Shown one piece after another: positions 46,965 to 55,076 of a stretch of DNA of 56,722 bases. The stretch is from Candidatus Sulfotelmatobacter sp. (GTDB lineage Bacteria > Acidobacteriota > Terriglobia > Terriglobales > Acidobacteriaceae), in NCBI GenBank assembly GCA_030041475.1, contig JASHNU010000099.1, positions 1-56,722 of the forward strand, given 5' to 3'. Each line of letters opens with the position of its first letter. Within the stretch, counting starts at the first letter, position 1. The notes beneath the pieces are model-generated. The model did no database searches, was not told the origin of the DNA, and worked only from the letters and a program-made list of their open reading frames with translations. The translations under genes were made by a program, and so were the position numbers.

Positions 46965-47954
46965 TTATTCCTGATCTCTTTCCAGCAGCATGGTCAGAAG
47001 AGCCATGCGTACGTACAGGCCATTCGCGGCCTGTTTGAAATAAAGCGCACGTGGATCGTCGTCCACGGTTTTGTCCAGTTCCACGGTTCGCGGCAGCGGA
47101 TGCAGAATCAACGCGTCCGACTTCATCTTCGCCAGGACTCCGGAATTGATGGCGTAACGTTGCAGTTCTTTCCGATCCCGAACCCGTTCCGGCCGGATGC
47201 GCGTCTGGTAGACAACATCCACTTCCCGGATCACGCGCTCAATGTCCGCTTCCAGTTCGTAGCGAACCCCGTGCGCGTCCAGATAATCGAGAATGTCGGA
47301 CTTCATCTGTAATTCATGCGGGCTGACGAAGAAGATTTTCACCCTGTCGAACTTCGCCAGCAGATAAGCCAGGGATCGCGCTGTGCGGCCCTTGTCCAAC
47401 TCTCCCACGATCGCGACGCTCAGGCCGACCAGCGGGCGTTCGCGATAGATCGTGTACAGATCCAGCAGGGCTTGGGTGGGATGCTGCCCGCCTTCGCCGT
47501 CTCCGGCGTTAATGACCGGGACCGGCGACACTTGGGCAGCACGCTTGGCGCCTCCGGCCTCAGGATGACGCACAACAATAACGTCGGCATAGCTGCCAAT
47601 GATCCGGATCGAGTCCTCAATTTGTTCCGCTTCCACCTCCGACGAGAACGCGCCTGCATGCTCAGTGGAGAGCACTCTGCCGCCCAGCCGCTGCATCGCA
47701 GCCTCAAAGCAGAAGCGGGTGCGAGTGGATGGCCGGTAGAAAAGTGTGGCCAGAATTCTGTTCTGGTAGTCGAGGGTGCCTCCCCGCGCCACGACGCGCT
47801 CCATCCCTCGCGAGCGGTTAAACAACTCCATGAGCAAGGGCAGCGTAAGTTGTTGCGATTCGATCAGATGATGCAGCCTGGTTGCATCGTGCTTCGGTTC
47901 AGTGTTCGGAGAGCGTGCAGCTCCCAGCTTTTCCGATGTGAGCATGCTTGACAT
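46965..47954 (-). CDS. Aspartate-carbamoyltransferase-like enzyme with altered acceptor site
   Basis: 329 residues. The carbamoyl-phosphate site is intact: STRTR (76-80), Arg129 (VVRHP), His158 (GGQHPTQ), Arg190 (KGRTARS) and ILHPLPR. By offsets of 24 and 23 to E. coli PyrB, the mobile-loop Lys84 is replaced by Glu108 (SSEVEAE where a Lys-Gly-Glu is normal) and Gln231 by Arg254 (TRIRPER). Both residues help hold aspartate in the standard enzyme, so the carbamoyl acceptor may differ. The gene is three bases behind arcC, with AGGAGG inside the arcC end, hence a catabolic setting rather than with pyrimidine genes. Alternatively a diverged true ATCase. Start ATG 47954. Confidence 0.82.
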   Translation of the reverse strand: MSSMLTSEKLGAARSPNTEPKHDATRLHHLIESQQLTLPLLMELFNRSRGMERVVARGGTLDYQNRILATLFYRPSTRTRFCFEAAMQRLGGRVLSTEHAGAFSSEVEAEQIEDSIRIIGSYADVIVVRHPEAGGAKRAAQVSPVPVINAGDGEGGQHPTQALLDLYTIYRERPLVGLSVAIVGELDKGRTARSLAYLLAKFDRVKIFFVSPHELQMKSDILDYLDAHGVRYELEADIERVIREVDVVYQTRIRPERVRDRKELQRYAINSGVLAKMKSDALILHPLPRTVELDKTVDDDPRALYFKQAANGLYVRMALLTMLLERDQE

Positions 47955-47957
47955 TTG

Positions 47958-48953
47958 TTAGCGTCCTCCTGCCGACACACCAAGGTCCACCCGCAGTTTT
48001 TGGGTGACCAATTCGGCGTCGGGAACAATATGCGTGCCGGCTCGTCCGCCAACCGCCTCGCACAAGTGCTCGTACGACGTTATGACCACTTCCTTGCCAC
48101 CGGTTTTCAGGAAGTGCAGGGCCGATTCAATCTTGGGCCCCATGTTTCCTGGCGGGAATTGGCCCGCCTCGAGGTGCTGTTCGAGTTCGGAAGCGGTTAC
48201 CCGCATCAGAGGGCGCTGAGTCGGCTTCTTGTAGTCGAGATACACGAAATCGGTGTCCGTGGAGATCGCGAAGATTTCAACACCAAGTTGCGAAGCCAGC
48301 AGAGCGGAAGCGCGGTCTTTATCAATGACCGCCTCGACCCCATGAAGGTCGCCCTTTTCTCGCACTACGGGAATTCCGCCTCCGCCGCAGGCCACGACCA
48401 ACACTCCCTCCGCCATCAACGAACGAATCACCTCGAACTCGACGATCTCCACCGGCTCCGGGGACGGAACGACGCGGCGGTAACCCCGCGCGGCATCCTC
48501 CACGATCTGCCATCCCAGTTGCCTGTGGCGCTCCTCCGCCTGAACTCGCGAATAAAAAGGTCCTATCGGCTTGGTCGGATGTTTCATCGCGTCATCATTG
48601 GCCGACACAATGCTCTGGGTCACCAGGCTCACAACCGGGATGTGCAGGCCCGCTGTCGCCAACTCGTCGTGCAGGGCTTGCGCGAGGATGTATCCAATCT
48701 CGCCCTGGCTGCAAGCACCGCACACATCGAGTGTCTGCCCTGGCGCCTGGTCGGCAGCCCGCTCTGACCGCAGCAACTGCGCTCCCACCTGCGGCCCGTT
48801 GCCATGGGTTACCACCAGGTGATAGCCCTCGCGAACCAGTCCGACGATCGCCGCCGCCGTCCGCCGTGCGTTGGCCATCTGCTCGGCAACAGTTCCCTTT
48901 TCCCCGGCCCGCACCAGAGAGTTGCCACCAACGGCGATAAGCATGGATTTCAA
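47958..48953 (-). CDS. arcC: Carbamate kinase
   Basis: 331 residues of the amino-acid kinase fold: AVGGNSLV at the N-terminus, THGNGPQVG, CGACSQGEIGYIL, ACGGGGIPVV, DKDRASALLA and GNMGPKIESA, all typical of ArcC. It makes ATP from carbamoyl phosphate and ADP, releasing ammonia and CO2. Placed 24 bases behind the ornithine carbamoyltransferase and 3 before the ATCase-like gene, so it is the energy-yielding centre of the unit. No arginine deiminase gene (arcA) is present in the window. Confidence 0.95.
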   Translation of the reverse strand: MKSMLIAVGGNSLVRAGEKGTVAEQMANARRTAAAIVGLVREGYHLVVTHGNGPQVGAQLLRSERAADQAPGQTLDVCGACSQGEIGYILAQALHDELATAGLHIPVVSLVTQSIVSANDDAMKHPTKPIGPFYSRVQAEERHRQLGWQIVEDAARGYRRVVPSPEPVEIVEFEVIRSLMAEGVLVVACGGGGIPVVREKGDLHGVEAVIDKDRASALLASQLGVEIFAISTDTDFVYLDYKKPTQRPLMRVTASELEQHLEAGQFPPGNMGPKIESALHFLKTGGKEVVITSYEHLCEAVGGRAGTHIVPDAELVTQKLRVDLGVSAGGR

Positions 48954-48977
48954 AATAGTCCTCGGTTCTTCCCCACT

Positions 48978-49961
48978 TTAAATTTCGAAATCGCTGAACA
49001 CCGGCGCCATTTCCCGGAGTGGCGCCGTCTCCGGCACTTCGCGGTACTGCATCAGTTCCAGCAGGATCGCTTTCTGCGTGTGCAGCCGATTCTCCGCCTG
49101 CTGATAAACCACCGAGTGCGCCGAATCAATCACCTCATCCGTGACTTCGTCGCCACGATGCGCCGGCAAACAATGCATGAACAGCGCATCGTACCTGGCA
49201 TGGCGGAACAGACCAGCATTCACCTGATACGGAGCAAAGACCTTTCGGCGCTCTTCTGCCTCCGCCTCGTGGCCCATGCTCGCCCACACGTCGGTATAAA
49301 TGACGTCGGCGTCTGCCGCCGCAGCGACCGGATCGTATGTCAGCGTGCACGTGCCGCCGGTCTGTGCGCCCCGTCTCAGCGCCCATTCCACCGCCTCTGC
49401 TACGGGTCCATATCCCGGAGGAGTCGCGACCCATACGTGTGCTCCCAGTTGTGCGCCAGCAAACATCAGCGAGTGGCAGACGTTGTTGCCATCCCCGACA
49501 AACGCCACTTTCAGCCCTGCGACCTCGCCTTTCAGTTCCTGGATCGTCAGGTAATCCGCCATGGCCTGGCAGGGATGGCTGTAGTCCGTCAGCCCATTAA
49601 TCACTGGGATGCTGGCATACTCCGCCATGCGCTCGACGATGTGATGCGCGTAGGTGCGGATCATGATGGCCTGCACCATGCGCTCCAGGTTCTTGCCCAC
49701 GTCATAGACAGACTCGCGCTTGCCCAGATTGATTTCGGCATTCGAAAGATAGAGAGAAAACCCGCCCAACTGCTGAATGCCAACGTCAAACGACACGCGC
49801 GTACGCAGCGACGGCTTCTCGAAGATCATGGCCAGCGTTTTTCCCTTGAGCACTCCGGCGTGCGCCCAAGGGTGAGCTTTCATCTCGCGGGCCAGATCGA
49901 GCAGATACCGGATTTCATCCGGCGAAAAGTCCTTGATGGAAACAAAATTATGACGGCCCAT
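48978..49961 (-). CDS. argF: Ornithine carbamoyltransferase
   Basis: 327 residues from ATG 49961 (MGRHNFVSIKDF), preceded by GAAGTGAGG; the frame is open 24 codons further but lacks homology. Carbamoyl-phosphate site SLRTR (51-55), HPCQAMADYL, the ornithine-binding TDVWASMG and HCLPAHRG. Forward it makes citrulline; followed by carbamate kinase and ornithine aminotransferase it more likely runs in reverse, splitting citrulline into ornithine and carbamoyl phosphate. First gene of the four-gene unit. A GTGA-N6-TCAC palindrome lies about 260 bases upstream. Confidence 0.93.
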   Translation of the reverse strand: MGRHNFVSIKDFSPDEIRYLLDLAREMKAHPWAHAGVLKGKTLAMIFEKPSLRTRVSFDVGIQQLGGFSLYLSNAEINLGKRESVYDVGKNLERMVQAIMIRTYAHHIVERMAEYASIPVINGLTDYSHPCQAMADYLTIQELKGEVAGLKVAFVGDGNNVCHSLMFAGAQLGAHVWVATPPGYGPVAEAVEWALRRGAQTGGTCTLTYDPVAAAADADVIYTDVWASMGHEAEAEERRKVFAPYQVNAGLFRHARYDALFMHCLPAHRGDEVTDEVIDSAHSVVYQQAENRLHTQKAILLELMQYREVPETAPLREMAPVFSDFEI

Positions 49962-50749
49962 GGTGCGCCTCACTTCTCCGGGCAGGTTCGAATCGGCGCC
50001 CGGCTTGCAACTCAATGGGATTCTTTTTGCCACGCGCTAACGCGCAGAGGATGCGAAGGATGTCGACTTGCTCAAATTCGTAGTAGGTAGGTAAAAACGG
50101 CTGGTGAATGTTGCGGAATACAACTTCACGGACGGTCTGCTGGTCTTGCTGCCGCTCGCTGTAGCCTGCTGAGGACACGGCAACACCAACTTCAATGTTC
50201 CCTTTTCTGATCCCTGGCGGCAGTGAAAGGCGTCACTGCCCGCGGTGATGGCGGTCACCCACTGTTTGGCTGCGTTAGAAATGGCGAGAAATCTAATCTT
50301 TGCAATCCTCGGACTCAGAATGGTCGATGCGGAGAGGGGCCGATCACCACCAGTAACAAAAGTGACGGCTATTGGCTTCGTTTGGCACCGATCCCGCGAC
50401 GGGTCAGGCGATCACTACATGCGAATGGACCGACCCCTCGCCTCGCTCCTGTTACCGCCCCCGGCAGGCACTCCGGTTGAAAGACGAGTTGAAGTGCACG
50501 TTCGACGTCGTCGCTCGCAAGCGGGAATAATCGCCGACTGAGGTCACCTTCTTTCCGGAAGCGCCTGATTTCACCAGTTACGTCCGAAGGGAGATCACTA
50601 GTTTCAGTTAGTGATATCGGGTTAGTGCATCTGGGGACTTGTGGCTCTGTTAAATCTCTATAAAGTCTGATATGCGCCACGAAAGCTACTCTACCTCCCT
50701 CCCCCGGCTTGGCGGCGTACTCTTCATACTTTTCAAAGGAGGGCAACAA
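49962..50749. other. Long intergenic region between argF and secreted Cys-rich gene
   Basis: About 790 bases carrying divergent upstream regions. It contains the perfect palindrome at 50219-50240. I find no well-supported gene: short open frames (for example 49948-50178 on minus, 76 codons, GTG start) lack ribosome sites and recognisable similarity. A TATAAAG near 50658 may be part of the promoter of the 50750 gene. Confidence 0.5.
50219..50240. promoter_or_regulatory. Perfect palindrome with CRP/FNR spacing, argF upstream region
   Basis: GGCAGTGA-AAGGCG-TCACTGCC: eight-base arms that are exact complements across six bases, with the core GTGA-N6-TCAC at 50223-50236. About 260 bases before argF and 510 before the secreted protein gene. 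Confidence 0.6.
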
Positions 50750-51334
50750 ATGAACAGGACCACAATGCTTGTGGTATGTGCATTGGCCTTCGCCCTGTGT
50801 GCGGGGCCGGCGCTGGCAGCGACTACTCAGACACCGCCACCTGCTGACACTCTGAAGGTCGATTATTTTGCCAATGCCAATACCGCTGGGGCTCCCGACG
50901 CTACTGTGCGCATCACCAACCCAAACAGCGGTGGTGGCAACGTCTGCGCCAGCATCTTCGTGTTCGATGCGGCCCAGGAGATGACCGAGTGCTGCAGCTG
51001 TCTGGAAACTCCGGATGGTCTGCAGACCTTCTCGGTAAACGCGAACTTGACCAACAACCCGCTGACCGGCGTCATTCTCAGTGGCGGCCTGATCAAGATC
51101 GTTTCGACCACCCCGGTCGACGGGACTTGCCCCCTGCCGACTACGTTTACGCCAGTGGCAGCAGTGCGGGCGTGGGCGACGCACATCCAGAACAGCAGCT
51201 ACAGCATCACTGAGACGGCTTCGCAAGACGCCACTCTCAGCACGGCTGAAGTCGGCAAACTGGAAAATGAGTGCAGCGCAATCAACATCGACGGCAGCGG
51301 CTCGGGTGTTTGCAGCTGTGGTACCGGCAAGTAA
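50750..51334 (+). CDS. Secreted Cys-rich hypothetical protein
   Basis: 194 residues from ATG 50750, which has AAGGAGG upstream and opens a signal peptide (LVVCALAFALCAGPALA). The mature part is Thr/Ser/Asn-rich and beta-like, with Cys at NVCASIF, TECCSCLE, DGTCPLP, NECSAIN and GVCSCGTGK; the paired Cys suggest several disulfides or metal sites. No family recognised. It lies between the carbamoyl-phosphate operon and the hydrogenase operon, each with a putative shared operator, and ends before a perfect 12-bp hairpin. Confidence 0.75.
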   Translation: MNRTTMLVVCALAFALCAGPALAATTQTPPPADTLKVDYFANANTAGAPDATVRITNPNSGGGNVCASIFVFDAAQEMTECCSCLETPDGLQTFSVNANLTNNPLTGVILSGGLIKIVSTTPVDGTCPLPTTFTPVAAVRAWATHIQNSSYSITETASQDATLSTAEVGKLENECSAINIDGSGSGVCSCGTGK

Positions 51335-51355
51335 TTCACAGGATCCCAACCGGCC

Positions 51356-51384
51356 CTCGTCGCCGATGTTCAATCGGCGACGAG
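51356..51384 (+). terminator. Perfect 12-bp hairpin after secreted gene
   Basis: CTCGTCGCCGAT (51356-51367), loop GTTCA, ATCGGCGACGAG (51373-51384), starting 22 bases after the stop. Stem is perfect, but there is no T-run, so it may protect the 3' end instead of terminating. Confidence 0.6.
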
Positions 51385-51595
51385 ACGCGGGGAATAGGGC
51401 TTACATTAGCAACCGTGAAACTCAACCCGATCATCGTTTGACGAGGAAACGGGTGTGACAGGTCGCCCGTAATTGTCCCAGGATTTTCCAACTCACTACG
51501 AGCGTTTTTCCTTTGAGGGGGGAGACGACAGCAGGGGTCACTAAATTCCAAGGGGGAGGGAGAACAGGGCTCCTGCTGCCTTCCCATCTGATCAA

Positions 51596-51630
51596 CAGCG
51601 GACATCCCGAAGGAGGTCCGCTGCTTTTTT
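51596..51630 (+). terminator. Intrinsic terminator without upstream protein gene
   Basis: CAGCGGAC (51596-51603) pairs with GTCCGCTG (51616-51623) over a 12-base loop, followed by C and six T (51625-51630). A textbook intrinsic terminator 262 bases after the nearest stop codon. Confidence 0.75.
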
Positions 51631-52088
51631 GTGCCGGCCAACACCCGATAACACCGACTTCCGCGCAAGCGGGAGCGTGCCCAATGGAACACGTGCAAGC
51701 TCCTTCATCTCGAGCGGGTCCGTTCGGTTCGACGGGATGTTGAGATTTCTTTGATCGAAGCCTGGCCCCGTTCCGCCTGGGTCCTTAGTACAGAGTTCAT
51801 GTCTGCGGCCGCGATCCGAGCATCTCGGTGCATTTACCAGAGTCTCATCCATATCGGAAGAGAGTGTCTGTCCTGCTTCTTGGAGTGACCGCGAGACAGA
51901 GATTCGTATGGTGACATCTTGGCTTCGAACACGTCGTGCGAAGAGTTGAGTGCACAGGAATCGCACATCCGGCGGAATGCAGTTCCAGCGCTCCTATTAC
52001 TGACTTGTCGTTTATGCCTTTGCCGTAGGCCACCGACTGCTGGATTCAGGAGCCGAGCAACTCTTTCTCGCTCAGGATCACATCGTAC

Positions 52089-52104
52089 TGTGATGAACGT
52101 CACA
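52089..52104. promoter_or_regulatory. Consensus CRP/FNR-type operator of hydrogenase operon
   Basis: TGTGA-TGAACG-TCACA, a perfect match to the CRP consensus. A further TCACA (52078-52082) makes an overlapping inverted pair with the left half-site. Centre at 52096.5, about 118 bases before ATG 52215. If it acts like a class II activator site, transcription would start near 52138 (inference). Confidence 0.65.
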
Positions 52105-52214
52105 TCCTCCCAAAAGTGACTAGTGGTACTTAACCGCAATCCGCATTCATGACGTGGGGTGTGGTTCAGGTCTTCGCGGACCAAGAACCGCATATTCCCG
52201 GGAAGGATGAAACG

Positions 52215-53306
52215 ATGATCCCGCCGAATGAGACATTCTATGGGGCCCTGCAGAAAAAAGGCGTAACCCGCCGCCGGTTTCTTAAATTCTGCACCGCCAT
52301 GACTGCGACTCTGGCCCTCCCCCCGCGTTACGTGGCCCAGGTCGCTTCCGCGCTGGAGAAAACGAAGAAGCCGGTGCTGGTTTGGCTGCAGTTCCAAGAC
52401 TGCGCCGGAAACTCCGAGGCCATCCTGCGGTCAAGCCATCCCTCGGTGCTGGAGGTCGTCCTCGACCTGCTTTCGTGGGAGTACCACGAGATCATCATGG
52501 CCGGAGCCGGACATCAGGCGGAGGCTGCGCTGCAACGCGTGGTCAAAGAAGAGAAAGGCAAGTATCTGGCGGTTGTGGAAGGGGCCATTCCGCTAGCCGA
52601 TGACGGAGTGTACTGCACGGTTGCGGGGAAGACGGCGATCTCCATCGCCAAGGAAGTCTGCACCAACGCGGCTGCAACGATCGCGGCTGGAGCTTGCGCC
52701 TGGTATGGCGGCCTTGTGGCAGCGTCGCCGAATCCGACCGGGGCCGTAGGAATTTCAGAAGCGGTTCCGGAGGCCAAGGTAGTAAATCTGGGCGGATGCC
52801 CGCAGAATCCGGCGAATACGGCGGCGGTGCTGGTGCACTACCTGACTTTCGGCGAACTGCCGGCGCTGGATCAGTACAACCGGCCGCTGTTTGCCTACGG
52901 ACGTGTCATTCACGACCAGTGCGAACGGCGCGCGCATTACGATGCCGGCCGCTACGTGCAGGAATGGGGCGACGAAGGACACCGCCGGGGCTGGTGCCTC
53001 TACAAGATGGGCTGCAAGGGCCCGCAGACAACGTTCAACTGCCCATCTGTGCGCTTTAACGACAGCACGAGTTGGCCCGTGAAGGCGGGGCATGGCTGCG
53101 TCGGCTGTGGCGGATACAACTTCTGGGAGACCAAATCTCCGTTCTACGAGCGGCTGCCGAATGTGCCCGGGTTTGGAGCCGATGTCAGCGCCGGGAAGAT
53201 CGGTATCGGGATCACGGCCGCAGTGGCGGGAGCGACGGTTGTGCATGGCATCGCGAGCGCGGTTCGCGACAGGATGCGGACTACGCCGCCACCCGAGAAA
53301 ATCTAG
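52215..53306 (+). CDS. [NiFe] hydrogenase small subunit, Tat-exported, unusual proximal cluster
   Basis: 363 residues from ATG 52215 (GGAAGG upstream); the frame is open to 52149. A twin-arginine signal (VTRRRFLKF, 17-25) exports it with the large subunit. Distal cluster ligands His233, Cys236, Cys261 and Cys267 and medial ligands Cys276, Cys295 and Cys298 with Pro288 ([3Fe-4S] type) are normal. At the proximal cluster, Cys63, Cys161 and Cys195 are present but the second Cys of CxxC is Asn66 (QDCAGNSEA). A C-terminal helix (VHGIASAV) anchors it beside cytochrome b as in HyaA. It wires H2 electrons to the membrane. No extra Cys for a 4Fe-3S cluster (position 120 is Gly). Confidence 0.93.
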   Translation: MIPPNETFYGALQKKGVTRRRFLKFCTAMTATLALPPRYVAQVASALEKTKKPVLVWLQFQDCAGNSEAILRSSHPSVLEVVLDLLSWEYHEIIMAGAGHQAEAALQRVVKEEKGKYLAVVEGAIPLADDGVYCTVAGKTAISIAKEVCTNAAATIAAGACAWYGGLVAASPNPTGAVGISEAVPEAKVVNLGGCPQNPANTAAVLVHYLTFGELPALDQYNRPLFAYGRVIHDQCERRAHYDAGRYVQEWGDEGHRRGWCLYKMGCKGPQTTFNCPSVRFNDSTSWPVKAGHGCVGCGGYNFWETKSPFYERLPNVPGFGADVSAGKIGIGITAAVAGATVVHGIASAVRDRMRTTPPPEKI

Positions 53307-53327
53307 AGCAGGCCAGAGGAGGAGCGT

Positions 53328-55040
53328 ATGGCACGCATCGTAGTCGATCCAGTGACGCGTATTGAAGGCCATTTGCGCATTGAAGCTGAAGTGAACGGCG
53401 GCGCGGTTACCGATGCCTGGAGCTCGGGCACGATGTTTCGCGGGATCGAGCTGATCCTGAAAGGGCGCGATCCGCGCGAGGCATGGGTCTGGACGCAGCG
53501 CATCTGCGGTGTCTGCACCACCGTGCATGCGCTGACTTCAGTGCGGGCTGTCGAAGACGCACTCGGTATCGAGGTGCCGGAAAACGCGAATCTGATCCGC
53601 AACATCATTGGCTCCAGCCAGTACGTGCAGGACCATGTGATTCATTTCTACCACCTGCACGCGCTGGACTGGGTGGATGTGACGCTCGCGCTCAAGGCCG
53701 ACCCGGCCAAGACTTCGCAATTGGCGGAGTCTATTTCTCCCTGGCCGAAGTCAAGCAAGAACTACTTCAAGGCAATTCAGGACAAGGTGAAGGCGCTGGT
53801 GGAGAGCAAGCAGCTCAGCCTGTTCAGCAGCGGATATTGGGGGCATCCGGCTTATCATCTGCCGCCTGAGGCGAACCTGCTGGCGGTCGCGCACTACATT
53901 GAGGCGCTGGAGTTTCAGAAAGACTACATTCGCATTCACGCCGTGCTCGGCGGGAAGAACCCGCACCTGCAGACTTATCTCGTCGGCGGAATGTCGACTT
54001 CGATGGATCCGGATGAGCCGGGAGCGACCATCAATCCGGAGCGGATCACATTCCTGACTGAGCTGGCGGCGAAGGCGCAGGCGTTCGTGGATCAGGTCTA
54101 CGTACCGGATGTGCTGGCGGTCGCCGCTTTCTACCGCGACTGGTTCGGGCACGGCGAGGGGCTGGGCAATTTCCTCTCTTATGGCGACTACCCCCAAGGC
54201 GGCGTAAAAGATCCGGCGCGGTTCTACCTGCAGCGTGGAGCAATCTTCGGTCACGATCTGTCGAAGGTGCATCCGGTCGATCCCGCAAATGTGTCGGAGT
54301 ACGTCACGCACTCCTGGTATGAATATGGCGACGGCGACCAGAACGGCAAGAACCCGTATCAGGGCGAGACGAAGCCGCAGTACACCGGGCCCAAGCCCCC
54401 GTTTGAGCACCTGGATGTGGACAAGAAATATTCGTGGCTTAAGGCGCCGCGGTATCAGGACCATCCCATGGAAGTTGGCCCGCTATCGCGCATGCTCGTC
54501 GCCTATGCCTCGGGGCATCCGGACGTGAAGCCAGTCGTGGATGCAGTGCTGGCGAAATTGAATGCTCCCGCGACGGCCTTGTTCTCGACCCTGGGCCGCA
54601 TCGCCGCGCGGGCCATCGAAGCAAAAGTGATGGCGGGCCAGGTGGTGAAGTGGGTGGCGGAATTGGGCGACAAGCTCGGACACGGCGACTTGCGGGTTCA
54701 CAACGGCGAAAAGTGGGACCCGGATACTTGGCCGAAACAGGCGCAGGGCTGGGGGTTCCACGAGGCGCCGCGGGGATCGCTCGGCCACTGGGTCGAGATT
54801 GAAGACCAGAAGATCAAGAACTACCAGTGCGTGGTACCGACGACGTGGAACGCCGGGCCGCGGGACGGCAAAGGTCAGCGCGGCGCATACGAGGCGGCTT
54901 TGTTGAAGACGCCGGTCGCGGATCCGGAGCGCCCGGTGGAGATCTTGCGGACGGTGCATTCCTTCGATCCGTGCCTGGCTTGTGCGGTGCATGTAGTTGA
55001 TGCGCGGGGGAGAAAATACACACCAGTAACGGTGAGATAA
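53328..55040 (+). CDS. [NiFe] hydrogenase large subunit, group 1
   Basis: 570 residues from ATG 53328 with GGAGGAG upstream. The Ni-Fe ligands are complete: RICGVC (Cys60, Cys63) and DPCLACAVH (Cys549, Cys552), with the proton-relay Glu in RIEGH near the start. The 15-residue tail after His555 is the part removed by the maturation protease (encoded at 55820) once nickel is inserted. Length and motifs match group 1 membrane-bound uptake hydrogenases that oxidise H2 in the periplasm. Second gene of the unit, 21 bases after the small subunit. The HypA-F proteins that build the Fe(CN)2CO site are not in the window. Confidence 0.96.
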   Translation: MARIVVDPVTRIEGHLRIEAEVNGGAVTDAWSSGTMFRGIELILKGRDPREAWVWTQRICGVCTTVHALTSVRAVEDALGIEVPENANLIRNIIGSSQYVQDHVIHFYHLHALDWVDVTLALKADPAKTSQLAESISPWPKSSKNYFKAIQDKVKALVESKQLSLFSSGYWGHPAYHLPPEANLLAVAHYIEALEFQKDYIRIHAVLGGKNPHLQTYLVGGMSTSMDPDEPGATINPERITFLTELAAKAQAFVDQVYVPDVLAVAAFYRDWFGHGEGLGNFLSYGDYPQGGVKDPARFYLQRGAIFGHDLSKVHPVDPANVSEYVTHSWYEYGDGDQNGKNPYQGETKPQYTGPKPPFEHLDVDKKYSWLKAPRYQDHPMEVGPLSRMLVAYASGHPDVKPVVDAVLAKLNAPATALFSTLGRIAARAIEAKVMAGQVVKWVAELGDKLGHGDLRVHNGEKWDPDTWPKQAQGWGFHEAPRGSLGHWVEIEDQKIKNYQCVVPTTWNAGPRDGKGQRGAYEAALLKTPVADPERPVEILRTVHSFDPCLACAVHVVDARGRKYTPVTVR

Positions 55041-55076
55041 GACTGGATAGCGCGTTACAGGGAAAGGAGGGCTGCC

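Larger units (their letters stand above)
51335..52214. other. Long intergenic region before the hydrogenase operon, possible small RNA
   Basis: 880 bases without a supportable protein gene. It holds a perfect 12-bp hairpin (51356-51384), GC-rich foldable sequence, an intrinsic terminator at 51596-51630 with no gene ending nearby, and the CRP/FNR-like operator of the hydrogenase (52089-52104). The isolated terminator suggests a small RNA transcribed from plus between about 51385 and 51630, or a very long 3' leader of the secreted gene. Confidence 0.4.

Noticed and set aside
45728-49961. Classical arginine deiminase pathway operon
   Set aside because: arcC, argF and rocD are present, but no arcA or arginine/ornithine antiporter is found in the window, and the ATCase-like gene is not part of that pathway.
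48804-50090. 428-codon plus-strand frame across argF
   Set aside because: Antisense shadow; argF and arcC motifs on the minus strand are unambiguous.
49948-50178. 76-codon minus-strand frame overlapping the argF start
   Set aside because: GTG start without ribosome site, frame different from argF, no similarity I can recognise. Could be a leader peptide but nothing supports it beyond being open.
51335-51600. Known riboswitch (cyclic-di-GMP, cobalamin or TPP type)
   Set aside because: Conserved cores of these classes are not visible; the structure remains unidentified.
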